A DNA stretch of 22,845 nt from Candidatus Stramentimicrobium fermentans (GCA_012520575.1 JAAYOB010000032.1:1-22845); one strand, 5' to 3'; shown: positions 8,448-16,714, counted from the stretch's first letter. The notes: a model not told the origin generated them from the letters alone. Program-made: numbers and translations.

Positions 8448-8720
8448 CAAGTGCGATGAAAGTTATCTTCTAATTATAGATTTGATTTATTTGATAAAAA
8501 TATCATTATTTATGACTGTTCTACCTGAAATAAAAATAACTGAAAATTCATCTTTTTTACTTTCTTTCCTAAATTCCTATTGTTCTTATTTTCAATAGTT
8601 ACCTAGAAAATTACAAACGAGAAGGAGGTGCAACATCAGAAATAGGGTACTCCTATATTAATATCTAACCTTAATTCGCTTGCTAGTCTGATTTTCAAGA
8701 AATAAATTTGGAGGAAAAAT
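8448..8720 (+). other. Long 5' leader of the first DUF3798 gene
   Basis: The leader carries no ORF I can support. It contains a strong Shine-Dalgarno-like AAGGAGGTG (8622-8630) about 90 nt before the real start, with no usable start codon behind it. CTCCT at 8650-8654 can pair with AGGAG at 8623-8627. The true ribosome binding site is GGAGG at 8710-8714. A TTCCTATTGT box near 8574 recurs in the second gene's leader as CTCCTATTGT. No known riboswitch class is recognisable. Confidence 0.45.
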
Positions 8721-8821
8721 ATGAATCATTTTAGAAAAAATATCCTACTCGTTTTAACAGTAGTACTGTTATTGTCAGTAATGGCCTTTTCAGCCTTAGG
8801 ACAAGACAATTGGAAAATAGG
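8700..8821 (+). repeat. 122-nt direct repeat, copy 1 (RBS plus signal peptide)
   Basis: This stretch is identical base for base to 10233-10354. It covers the ribosome binding site, the start codon and codons for the signal peptide and first mature residues. Sequence on both sides differs between the copies. Confidence 0.95.
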
Positions 8822-9848
8822 CATAATGACCAATACCGTTACTCAGAATGAAGAAGAGTACAGGGCAGCTCAAAATGTTCTGGCTAAATATGGGCCCGAG
8901 CATGTTATCCATATGACCTTCCCTGATAAATTTATGGATGAACAGGAGACCTCAATTGCCAATTTGGTAAGTATGGCATCAGATCCTGATATGAAAGTAA
9001 TAATTGTTTGCCAGGCAGTTCCCGGTACCGCTCCGGGTATAGATGCCATTAAAGAGATAAGAGATGACCTACTCTTCATTATAGGGCAACCACAGGAAGA
9101 CCCGCCGGTAATATCTGCTCGAGGCGATCTGGTAATGCAGATGGACGAGATGGGGATGGGTGTAGCAATACCTACGCAGGCAAAAAAACTGGGTGCAGAA
9201 GTGCTGGTTCATTATTCCTTCCCACGACATATGTCCTATCCGCTTTTGTCGGCCAGAAGAGAATTAATGAAGGAAACCTGTGCCGAACTCGGTATAGAAT
9301 TTGTAGATGCCACCGCTCCTGACCCGACCGGCGATGCAGGAATAACAGGTGCTCAGCAGTTTATATTAGAAGACGTTCCCAAACTGGTAGGGAAGTATGG
9401 TGAGGATACCTGCTTCTTCAGTACCAATTGTTCACACCAGATACCATTAATCAGTGCAGTAGTGGAAGCCGGGGCTCTCTATGCTCAACCTTGCTGTCCG
9501 TCTCCCTATCATGGCTTTCCTTCAGCTTTAGGAATTGAAGTTCCCGAGGAAAAAATGGGAGATATAGAGTGGATAATTGAGGAGATTACCGCTGTTTTGG
9601 CGGAAAAAGGTATGACCGGAAGACTATCCACCTGGCCGGTTCCGGTAGCTATGATGTTTATTGAAGCCGGTGCAGAGTATGCCAAGGATTGGATTGATGG
9701 AAAATTCACCGAAAAAGTCAATATTCCTTTACTTAAGGAAAAGTTCTTTGCATACTCCGGTGTTGATGCTGAGCTGGCTATATTGGAAGAGGGCGGCGTT
9801 ACGTATGACAACTACTATGGGATTTTGATAGACCATATTACTTTCTAA
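8721..9848 (+). CDS. DUF3798-type exported solute-binding protein, copy 1
   Basis: A 375-residue exported protein that I recognise as DUF3798-type, a family with a periplasmic-binding-protein-like fold and no established ligand. Residues 1-28 form a signal peptide (basic MNHFRKN, a long hydrophobic core, cleavage after about ALG). There is no lipobox cysteine, so the mature protein should be soluble in a periplasm. The mature part opens with a KIGIMTNTVTQNEEE strand-turn, and carries HYSFPRHM, DPTGDAGITG and the cysteine-rich FFSTNC and QPCCPSPYHGFP segments. Six cysteines are shared with the second copy. GGAGG sits 6 nt before the ATG. It has its own promoter and terminator. With the ABC genes downstream and no other binding protein, a role as receptor of that importer is likely, but inferred. 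The substrate is unknown. Confidence 0.88.
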   Translation: MNHFRKNILLVLTVVLLLSVMAFSALGQDNWKIGIMTNTVTQNEEEYRAAQNVLAKYGPEHVIHMTFPDKFMDEQETSIANLVSMASDPDMKVIIVCQAVPGTAPGIDAIKEIRDDLLFIIGQPQEDPPVISARGDLVMQMDEMGMGVAIPTQAKKLGAEVLVHYSFPRHMSYPLLSARRELMKETCAELGIEFVDATAPDPTGDAGITGAQQFILEDVPKLVGKYGEDTCFFSTNCSHQIPLISAVVEAGALYAQPCCPSPYHGFPSALGIEVPEEKMGDIEWIIEEITAVLAEKGMTGRLSTWPVPVAMMFIEAGAEYAKDWIDGKFTEKVNIPLLKEKFFAYSGVDAELAILEEGGVTYDNYYGILIDHITF

Positions 9849-9891
9849 TCTTTCAAACCGATATGTTTTTAAAACAGAAGTAATCTGATTT

Positions 9892-9926
9892 AAAAGAGGT
9901 AAGGGACAGGAAGCCCTGCCTCTTTT
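9892..9926 (+). terminator. Terminator of the first DUF3798 gene
   Basis: AAAAGAGG (9892-9899) pairs with CCTCTTTT (9919-9926), extended inward by T-G, A-T and GGG/CCC pairs with one bulge. The stem ends in a T-rich arm, as in an intrinsic terminator. Confidence 0.75.
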
Positions 9927-9963
9927 CTTAATAACCTGTATACAGGTTTACTTGTTGAAATCC

Positions 9964-9993
9964 TTGACAAATAATTGCTTATCTGAATATAAT
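9964..9993 (+). promoter_or_regulatory. Consensus promoter of the second DUF3798 gene
   Basis: TTGACA (9964-9969) and TATAAT (9988-9993) are again perfect hexamers with an 18-nt spacer, as for the first copy. The leader to the ATG at 10254 is about 255 nt. Confidence 0.85.
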
Positions 9994-10253
9994 ATGTATT
10001 AGAAGTAAATCATCTATTTCTTCCGAAAAGAAGGATATATAATTATGCCAATCCTTCCTAATCAGAAAATAATTAATTATTCACTTAAAATACTTTCTAC
10101 TATAAACTCCTATTGTATCTTGCTTCCAAGTTTTCCGTACTCTTGAAAATAAAAATTTTAAAGGAGGTGTAATAACAAAAACATTCACCTCAAACTTTCT
10201 TAAGATTAAACTGTTTATACCGACAATCAAAAAAATAAATTTGGAGGAAAAAT
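9994..10253 (+). other. Long 5' leader of the second DUF3798 gene
   Basis: No supported ORF. It repeats the plan of the first leader: a CTCCTATTGT box near 10108, then a Shine-Dalgarno-like AAGGAGGTG (10161-10169) about 85 nt before the start codon. GAGGTG at 10164-10169 can pair with CACCTC at 10186-10191 around a 16-nt loop. The true ribosome binding site lies inside the 122-nt repeat. No known riboswitch is recognisable. Confidence 0.45.
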
Positions 10254-10354
10254 ATGAATCATTTTAGAAAAAATATCCTACTCGTTTTAACAGTAGTACT
10301 GTTATTGTCAGTAATGGCCTTTTCAGCCTTAGGACAAGACAATTGGAAAATAGG
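10233..10354 (+). repeat. 122-nt direct repeat, copy 2 (RBS plus signal peptide)
   Basis: Identical to 8700-8821, offset by 1,533 nt. The identity starts in AT-rich leader sequence just before the ribosome binding site and ends at codon 34 of the gene. Confidence 0.95.
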
Positions 10355-11381
10355 TATTTTGACCAGCACAGTTACTCAAAATGAAGAAGAATTCAGAGCC
10401 GCACAGCATGTTCTGGCTAAATACGGACCGGAACATGTCATTGTCATGACTTACCCGGATAAATTTATGGATGAACAGGAGACTACCATTGCCAATATGG
10501 TTAGTATGGCATCAGATCCGGATGTAAAAGCCTTAATTATCTGCCAGGCAGTTCCGGGAACCTCTCCCGGAATCGATTCTGTAAAAGAGATAAGAGATGA
10601 CCTTCTTATTATAGTGGGAACACCCCATGATGACCCGCCGGTGATTTCACCAAGAGCTGATATAGTTTTAGCAATGGATGATGTTGGGATGGGTTATACC
10701 ATACCGGTGCAGGCCCAAAAATTAGGAGCGCGTACACTGGTTCATTATTCCTTCCCACGACACATGGCTTTCTTAACCCTTTCCACCAGAAGAGATATTA
10801 TGAAGGAAGAATGTGCCCGTCTTGGTTTAGATTTTGTAGAAGCAGATTCTCCGGACCCAACGGGTGATGCCGGCATAACAGGTTCTCAACAATTTATCTT
10901 AGAAGATGTTCCCAGAATGGTGGAAAAATATGGTAAGGACACCTGTTTCTTCAGTACCAACTGCTCACAGCAGATACCGCTAATCAGTGCCATAGTTTCT
11001 ACCGGTGCTCTCTATGCTCAACCTTGCTGTCCGTCTCCCTATCATGGCTTTCCTTCAGCTTTAGGTATTGAAGTATCGGAAGATAAGATGGGCGATCTGC
11101 CCTGGATAATTGAGGAAATTACTAAGGTTATGGCGGAAAAAGGAGTAAGCGGAAGACTATCCACCTGGCCGGCACCGGTAGCTATGATGTTTATTGAAGC
11201 CGGTGCAGAATATGCCAAAGACTGGATTCAAGGAAAATTCACTGAAAAAATGAACATTCCGGTACTCTTGGAAAAACTCAGCGATTATGCCGGTGTTGAC
11301 ATAGATCTTAAAGCCTTTGAGCATGAAGGGGTTACCTACGATAACTTCTTGGTGGTATTACTTGACTACATCACATTCTAA
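10254..11381 (+). CDS. DUF3798-type exported solute-binding protein, copy 2
   Basis: A 375-residue paralog of the preceding gene, colinear with it without insertions or deletions. The signal peptide is identical in DNA and protein. The mature part differs at many sites, especially ligand-region candidates such as the loop after KIGIL, VGTPHDDPPVISPRADI and the C-terminal 40 residues. All six cysteines, HYSFPRHM, DPTGDAGITG and QPCCPSPYHGFP are kept. The divergence with retained framework suggests two receptors with different ligand preference feeding one transporter; this is inference. It has its own promoter and long leader. A 14-bp terminator follows, and the ABC ATPase starts 100 nt after its stop, so the transporter is probably expressed by read-through from here. 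Confidence 0.88.
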   Translation: MNHFRKNILLVLTVVLLLSVMAFSALGQDNWKIGILTSTVTQNEEEFRAAQHVLAKYGPEHVIVMTYPDKFMDEQETTIANMVSMASDPDVKALIICQAVPGTSPGIDSVKEIRDDLLIIVGTPHDDPPVISPRADIVLAMDDVGMGYTIPVQAQKLGARTLVHYSFPRHMAFLTLSTRRDIMKEECARLGLDFVEADSPDPTGDAGITGSQQFILEDVPRMVEKYGKDTCFFSTNCSQQIPLISAIVSTGALYAQPCCPSPYHGFPSALGIEVSEDKMGDLPWIIEEITKVMAEKGVSGRLSTWPAPVAMMFIEAGAEYAKDWIQGKFTEKMNIPVLLEKLSDYAGVDIDLKAFEHEGVTYDNFLVVLLDYITF

Positions 11382-11419
11382 TTTACCGAAACAGTTTACT
11401 TAAAACTAATGACTTCTAA

Positions 11420-11455
11420 AAAAGGTAAGGTTGTCCAAAGTCAACCTTACCTTTT
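11420..11455 (+). terminator. Strong terminator/attenuator between binding protein and ABC genes
   Basis: AAAAGGTAAGGTTG (11420-11433) pairs perfectly over 14 bp with CAACCTTACCTTTT (11442-11455) around an 8-nt loop, with a terminal T run. It lies only 26 nt before the ABC ATPase start, with no room for a separate promoter between, so it should set a lower level of transporter than of binding protein. Confidence 0.85.
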
Positions 11456-11481
11456 AATTAATTTAAGAAGGTGGTACTTGC

Positions 11482-13101
11482 ATGGCTGAAGACTATGTTT
11501 TACAAATGAAGAATATTGATAAGGAATATTATGGCAATAAAGTCCTGAAAGGAGTCAGTCTATCGGTTCGAAAGGGTGAAATCCACGGACTTATCGGAGA
11601 AAATGGTGCCGGAAAGTCAACCCTCATGAATATACTCTTTGGAATGCCGGTTATTCACTCCACGGGAGGCTTTTCCGGTGAAATATATCTCAATGGTGAT
11701 AAGGTAGATCTTAAATCACCCTATGAAGCAATGAAAATGGGTATCGGAATGGTGCACCAGGAGTTTATGCTTATACCGGATTTTACCATTACCGAAAATA
11801 TTAAGCTCAATAGAGAGACTACTCAAGATAATTTAATAAGTAAAGTTTTTAGAAGCGATAGATTAAAAACTCTCAATACCGGTTCCATGGCAGCCGATGC
11901 GAAAAAAGCTCTAAATAGAGTGGGGCTTACTATTGACGAATGGGTGACTGTTGCCGGGCTGCCGGTAGGGCATATGCAATTTATAGAGATTGCCCGTGAA
12001 ATTGATAAGACCGGTCTCAGACTGTTGGTTTTTGATGAACCTACCGCAGTACTGACCGAGAGTGAAGCCGATAATCTTCTTTCTGCCATGAAGAGATTGG
12101 CCGAGTCCGGTATCTCTATTCTTTTTATCACCCATAGGCTGAGTGAAGTTATTCAGATAGCCGATAATATTACCGTTTTAAGGGATGGTGAATTAGTAGC
12201 CGATAGGAAGAGTGCTGAGACAAATGTTGCCGAGCTTGCCGAACTCATGGTAGGCAGAAAAGTTGATTTAAAGGGTAAGGAGAAGCAGTCAAGAGAATAT
12301 CAGGAAAGTGAAGTAATTCTGGATATAAAGAATTTACAGGTGGATATGCCGGGAGAAAAAGTGACGGGGGTAGACCTAAAGATTTACAAGGGGGAAATAT
12401 TCGGTATTGGGGGACTTGCCGGTCAGGGGAAAGTAGGTATTGCCAATGGACTTATGGGATTATACCCCAGCAAGGGCGAAGTTATCTTTAAAGGGGAGAA
12501 GTTGGAACTGAACAATACCAAAAGTTCTCTGGAAAGAGGGCTTGCCTTTGTCTCAGAAGATAGAAGAGGGGTAGGGTTATTATTAGACTCTTCCATTGAG
12601 CTCAATATTGTATTTACCACCATGCAGACTAAAGGTAAATTTTTAAAGAGGTTTGGATTTTTTAGTCAATTAGATGATGCAGGAATCAGAGAGTACGCCG
12701 CTAAAATAATTCAAGACTTAGATATAAGGTGTACCCATTCCCAGCAATTAACCAGGCAGCTCAGCGGGGGAAATCAACAGAAGGTATGTGTGGCCCGAGC
12801 TCTGGCATTGGACCCCGAGACTATCTTGGTATCTGAACCAACCCGTGGAATTGATGTGGGAGCAAAAAAGCTGGTTCTTGACCTATTGATAAAATTAAAT
12901 AAGGAGCTGGGTATGACCATCATAATGACCTCCAGTGAACTGGTAGAGCTCCGTTCTATCTGTAATAGGATAGCCATCATATTTAAGGGCAAAGTTGCCG
13001 GTATTTTAAAAGCCAGTAACAGTGACCAGGAATTCGGCCTTATGATGGCAGGTGAATATCAGAAGATTGAAGAGGATGGGGAGGGCAGACTAAATGAATG
13101 A
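11482..13101 (+). CDS. Two-domain ABC importer ATPase, sugar/nucleoside type
   Basis: A 539-residue cytoplasmic ATPase with two fused nucleotide-binding domains, as in RbsA, MglA and the nucleoside importer ATPase YufO/NupA. Domain 1 has Walker A GENGAGKST (39-47), the signature-like LPVGHMQ (160-166) and Walker B LLVFDEPT with D185/E186. Domain 2 has a degenerate Walker A (GLAGQGKVG), which is usual for this family, then a canonical LSGGNQQKV (from residue 427) and Walker B ILVSEPTRGID. An AAGGTGG site precedes the ATG at 11482. It overlaps the next permease gene by 8 nt, so the products are translationally coupled. It drives the two permeases below. Its substrate must be read from the receptor, which here is probably the DUF3798 pair. 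Confidence 0.93.
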   Translation: MAEDYVLQMKNIDKEYYGNKVLKGVSLSVRKGEIHGLIGENGAGKSTLMNILFGMPVIHSTGGFSGEIYLNGDKVDLKSPYEAMKMGIGMVHQEFMLIPDFTITENIKLNRETTQDNLISKVFRSDRLKTLNTGSMAADAKKALNRVGLTIDEWVTVAGLPVGHMQFIEIAREIDKTGLRLLVFDEPTAVLTESEADNLLSAMKRLAESGISILFITHRLSEVIQIADNITVLRDGELVADRKSAETNVAELAELMVGRKVDLKGKEKQSREYQESEVILDIKNLQVDMPGEKVTGVDLKIYKGEIFGIGGLAGQGKVGIANGLMGLYPSKGEVIFKGEKLELNNTKSSLERGLAFVSEDRRGVGLLLDSSIELNIVFTTMQTKGKFLKRFGFFSQLDDAGIREYAAKIIQDLDIRCTHSQQLTRQLSGGNQQKVCVARALALDPETILVSEPTRGIDVGAKKLVLDLLIKLNKELGMTIIMTSSELVELRSICNRIAIIFKGKVAGILKASNSDQEFGLMMAGEYQKIEEDGEGRLNE

Positions 13102-14143
13102 AACAATTAATAATATCGTAAAGAGAATTGGACTTCCCAGATTGATAATCGGTCTACTCTTTCTAGCCACTTGCTTAACGGCGGTGATGATTGACCTCCC
13201 ATTCGGTTTAATAGTCTCCGATATACTCAGAAGATTCGGCATGTTTGGAGTGCTTTCTCTCGCTATGGTACCGGCTATACAATGCGGTACCGGACCCAAT
13301 TTTGCCTTACCGATAGGTATCATCTGTGGAATATTGGGCACCCTAATCGCCATTGAATTCAATTTAACATCCCCGCTTTTAGGCTATGGTTTTATTTCCG
13401 CCATAATTATCTCCTTACCTTTTGCTGTATTATCGGGCTGGCTGTATGGTCTCTTGCTCAATAAAATAAAAGGGTCTGAAATGCTGGTGGCTACCTATAC
13501 CGGATTTTCTATCGTCTCTTTTATGCAGATTGCCTGGGTAACTTTACCCTTTAAACATCCGGAGATGAGATGGCCTATTGGGATAGGATTAAGGGTTACA
13601 GTATCTTTAGCTTCTACTTTCGGAGAGGTACTCAATAAATTATGGGGCTTTTCTATCGGTAAAGTGTATTTTCCGACCGGTCTTATACTATTCTTTTTGG
13701 CTTGTTGTGCTGTGGTCTGGGTTTATTCTAGAACCAAAGCAGGTATCGAGATGAGCGCAGCCGGAGCTAACCCAAAATTTGCTGCTGCCTCGGGTATCAA
13801 TGTGGACAAGAATAGGATTATTGGTACTATTTTATCTACTTTTCTCGGTGCGGTTGGAGTTATAGTCTATTCACTCAGTTTTGGTTTTTTACAATTATAT
13901 TTAGCGCCTCTCTATATGGCATTTCCGGCCGTAGCAGCCGTATTGATAGGGGGAGCTTCAACATCTAAAATAAAGATTTCACATGTTATAATAGGAACTT
14001 TCTTATTTCAAGGGCTCTTAACTGTGGCTATGCCGGTGGCGAATGAATTGGTACCGGAAGGGAATCTGTCGGAAATGCTAAGAGTGATTGTGCAGAACGG
14101 CATAATACTCTATGCCCTTACCAGGATAGGGGGTGAGTCATAA
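13094..14143 (+). CDS. ABC importer permease, BPD_transp_2 family, subunit 1
   Basis: A 349-residue inner-membrane protein with about eight to ten hydrophobic segments. The ABC-contact loop is visible as AGANPKFAAASGINVDKNR, the version found in sugar and nucleoside importer permeases. The sequence GGASTSKIKISH near the end of the conserved region also fits the family. Its start overlaps the ATPase end, with GGGGAGGG (13079-13086) as ribosome binding site. The gene directly abuts the second permease. Two different permeases with one double ATPase is the arrangement of BmpA-type nucleoside importers, whereas ribose-type systems use one permease twice. Confidence 0.92.
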   Translation: MNETINNIVKRIGLPRLIIGLLFLATCLTAVMIDLPFGLIVSDILRRFGMFGVLSLAMVPAIQCGTGPNFALPIGIICGILGTLIAIEFNLTSPLLGYGFISAIIISLPFAVLSGWLYGLLLNKIKGSEMLVATYTGFSIVSFMQIAWVTLPFKHPEMRWPIGIGLRVTVSLASTFGEVLNKLWGFSIGKVYFPTGLILFFLACCAVVWVYSRTKAGIEMSAAGANPKFAAASGINVDKNRIIGTILSTFLGAVGVIVYSLSFGFLQLYLAPLYMAFPAVAAVLIGGASTSKIKISHVIIGTFLFQGLLTVAMPVANELVPEGNLSEMLRVIVQNGIILYALTRIGGES

Positions 14144-15451
14144 ATGGCAGAGCCAAATCAAACTAAAACAACCCAAATAAGTCTAAGCACTAAGATTAAA
14201 AGACTGGCATTTGACAATAGTGTTCCTATCTTGTTTATTATAATCTGTTTATTAGGGGTATACTTTTCACAATTACCTGCAGTATTTATAGTTAATCAGC
14301 TTTTAACCAGAATAACCAGAAATTCCTTTTTAGTCCTGGCACTGGTTATCCCGGTAATCGCCGGCTTGGGTCTTAACTTTGGCATTGTAATTGGGGCAAT
14401 GGCAGGACAATTTGCTATTTTAATAGTAACTCATTATAAAGTTGCCGGTTTTAATGGTTTTATGTTGAGTCTACTGTTATCTACCCCTATAGCTATTCTT
14501 TTTGGAATATTGACTGCCATGCTACTCAATAGAACTAAAGGACAGGAGATGATAACCAGTATGATTGCCGGATTTTTTGCCAATGGGGTTTATCAATTCA
14601 TACTCCTTTTTTTAGTGGGAACATTAATTCCTATGAAAAACCCCGATATGATATTGAGTAGAGGAATCGGAATCAGAAATACTATAGACCTCGCTACTAA
14701 AACAGGGATAAAATATGCTCTTGATGATGTACTGAAGTATCCTTTTTTTGAGGTTCTCGTGGTTGCGGCAATAGTGGGAATAATAGCACTGAGTATAAAT
14801 TATTTTCTAAAAAAGAAAAAGGGCAGCGGAGAAGTTGATAATTTTAAATTTGTTACCCTGTTTATCCTTATGGCTCTAGTTATGGGAACAAGTATCTGGG
14901 TTCTCAATTCCAACACACTTCTAAAAACAGTGAAACTGCCCATTGTAACAGTTTTATTTATTACCGTTATTTGGGTTTTCAATGAATTGATCATGAAGAC
15001 CAAGTTAGGGCAGGATTTCAGAACTATTGGGCATGATATGGAAATTGCCAAAATATCGGGAATAAATGTGGATAAAACCAGAACCATTGCCATGATTATT
15101 TCTACCGTTCTGGCAGCTTGGGGGCAGATTATTTTCCTGCAGAATATCGGAACACTCTCCACCTATGGAGCCCATGTACAAATCGCTACCTTCTCCATTG
15201 CTTCCATACTTCTAGGAGGGGCTTCCGTTACCAAAGCTACCAGCGGTCAAGCCATTATAGGACTCATTCTGTTTCACACTCTATTTATAGTATCACCGAA
15301 AGCGGGAAATAATCTTTTTGGAGATGCCCAGATTGGAGAATTCTTTAGAGCTTTTATTTCCTATGGGGTAATCGGGGTGGCTTTAGGACTGCATGCTTGG
15401 AACAAAAGGGTTCAAGCCATGAGAAAACATCTTGATACCGATGCCCCTTAG
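14144..15451 (+). CDS. ABC importer permease, BPD_transp_2 family, subunit 2
   Basis: A 435-residue permease whose ATG follows the TAA of subunit 1 without any gap. It has the same coupling loop, IGHDMEIAKISGINVDKTR, and a conserved GGASVTKATSGQA segment near the end. It is about 85 residues longer than subunit 1. The extra length lies mainly near residues 185-270, where an FLKKKKGSGEVDNF linker and added hydrophobic segments occur. It should pair with subunit 1 as the heterodimeric channel. The conserved SGINVDK in both subunits suggests they arose from one ancestor. Confidence 0.9.
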   Translation: MAEPNQTKTTQISLSTKIKRLAFDNSVPILFIIICLLGVYFSQLPAVFIVNQLLTRITRNSFLVLALVIPVIAGLGLNFGIVIGAMAGQFAILIVTHYKVAGFNGFMLSLLLSTPIAILFGILTAMLLNRTKGQEMITSMIAGFFANGVYQFILLFLVGTLIPMKNPDMILSRGIGIRNTIDLATKTGIKYALDDVLKYPFFEVLVVAAIVGIIALSINYFLKKKKGSGEVDNFKFVTLFILMALVMGTSIWVLNSNTLLKTVKLPIVTVLFITVIWVFNELIMKTKLGQDFRTIGHDMEIAKISGINVDKTRTIAMIISTVLAAWGQIIFLQNIGTLSTYGAHVQIATFSIASILLGGASVTKATSGQAIIGLILFHTLFIVSPKAGNNLFGDAQIGEFFRAFISYGVIGVALGLHAWNKRVQAMRKHLDTDAP

Positions 15452-15522
15452 CTTTGATAGCATGATATACCGAAATGACGAGAAGAAATATAAATATAAA
15501 CAAAAAAGAAGCAGGGATAAAA

Positions 15523-16620
15523 ATGCTTAACAAAAAATATGCTGATAAACTCCGAAAATTAATGAAAAAAAATAATATCGATGCCTTTATTATTGGACCC
15601 TCAGATGATTTAAATTATTTAACCGGTTTTAATGTACATGTCTGTGAAAGGCTTCAGGCCTTCTTCTTTTTGGCGGATGGTAATTATTTCCATATCTCGC
15701 CAAAAATGTATTTGGAAGAAGCGGAAAAGAATCTGGGGCCGGATACCGACTTTTTCGTCTGGGAAGATAGTGAAAATGTCTTAGATATTATTAAAACAGC
15801 CTATCAAAAATACCTTCTCTCAGGGAAAACTATTGCCATTAATAATGCCATAAGAGGAATAGACCTGATTGATATCAGTAACCGACTGCCGGGTGAATAT
15901 GTAAACGGGCATGAGATACTGGAATTATTGAGAATCAGAAAAGATAAAGAAGAAATTGAGAAGATGCAGAAAGCTGCCCATTTAGCCGATGAGGCGGTGG
16001 AGGCGGCTATAAAATATATAGCACCGGGTATGACCGAAAAAGATATTAAAGAGAAAATCATGGAGTTTTTTGAGCAAAAGGGGACTTGTCTTTCTTTTAC
16101 CCCCATAGTTGCTTCCGGTCCCAACAGTTCCATGCCTCACTATTGTGATGATTCCCGGGTAATTCAGGAAAAAGACATCATTATTATGGATTTGGGCTGT
16201 CAATATGAGAGCTACTGTTCTGATATTACCAGAACTGTCTTTGTAGGAGGAATTAACGCGGAAGAAGAAAAAGTATACAATACCGTTTTGGCGGCTAATA
16301 AGGCCGGTGAGGCAAAGGTGGGCATAGGAGTCAGCGCAGAGGAAGTGGACATAGCTGCCAGAGAAGTAATTGTCAAAGCGGGCTATGGTGAATATTTCCT
16401 GACCAGAACCGGGCATGGAATTGGGGTAAGCGTACATGAGGCACCCTATATCAGAACAGGCAATAAACAGATACTGGAAGAGGGGATGGCTTTCAGTGTG
16501 GAGCCGGGAATCTACATAAAGGATAAATTTGGTGTACGTATTGAAGATATTGTTGTAGTGGCAGAATACGGTGCTAATGTACTGAACAAATGTTCCAAAG
16601 AGATTACTATTATTAAATAA
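15523..16620 (+). CDS. M24-family metallopeptidase (Xaa-Pro aminopeptidase/prolidase-like)
   Basis: A 365-residue cytoplasmic enzyme of the pita-bread fold, which in prolidases and Xaa-Pro aminopeptidases cuts the bond before proline; related enzymes include creatinase, which acts on C-N bonds of small molecules. All five metal ligands are visible: D223 and D234 in DLGCQYESYCSDITRT, H298 in GHGIG, E327 in EPGIY and E341 in RIEDIV. The N-terminal creatinase-like domain begins around residue 10. The ATG at 15523, after GCAGGG, gives the usual family start; the frame stays open back to 15475 but that extension is lysine/asparagine-rich filler. It lies 71 nt after the second permease with no terminator between, so it is probably in the same transcript and may act on the imported compound. 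Confidence 0.9.
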   Translation: MLNKKYADKLRKLMKKNNIDAFIIGPSDDLNYLTGFNVHVCERLQAFFFLADGNYFHISPKMYLEEAEKNLGPDTDFFVWEDSENVLDIIKTAYQKYLLSGKTIAINNAIRGIDLIDISNRLPGEYVNGHEILELLRIRKDKEEIEKMQKAAHLADEAVEAAIKYIAPGMTEKDIKEKIMEFFEQKGTCLSFTPIVASGPNSSMPHYCDDSRVIQEKDIIIMDLGCQYESYCSDITRTVFVGGINAEEEKVYNTVLAANKAGEAKVGIGVSAEEVDIAAREVIVKAGYGEYFLTRTGHGIGVSVHEAPYIRTGNKQILEEGMAFSVEPGIYIKDKFGVRIEDIVVVAEYGANVLNKCSKEITIIK

Positions 16621-16714
16621 TTGGTGAAGGGACTTTCAATAGAAGAAATAGCTCTTTAAAGGGGATAATTGTCTTTTATTTTACAGGTATGATAGGATAC
16701 TGTCCAGGTCATTT

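Noticed and set aside
8448-8720. Known riboswitch in the DUF3798 leaders
   Set aside because: I could not find conserved cores of purine, TPP, SAM, cobalamin or other familiar classes by eye.
12360-12480. Degenerate Walker A in the second ATPase domain as a sign of inactivation
   Set aside because: Weak second P-loops are normal in the sugar/nucleoside importer ATPase family.
15982-16437. Minus-strand open frame of 151 codons inside the M24 gene
   Set aside because: It is fully covered by a well-supported gene with intact catalytic motifs; a shadow frame.
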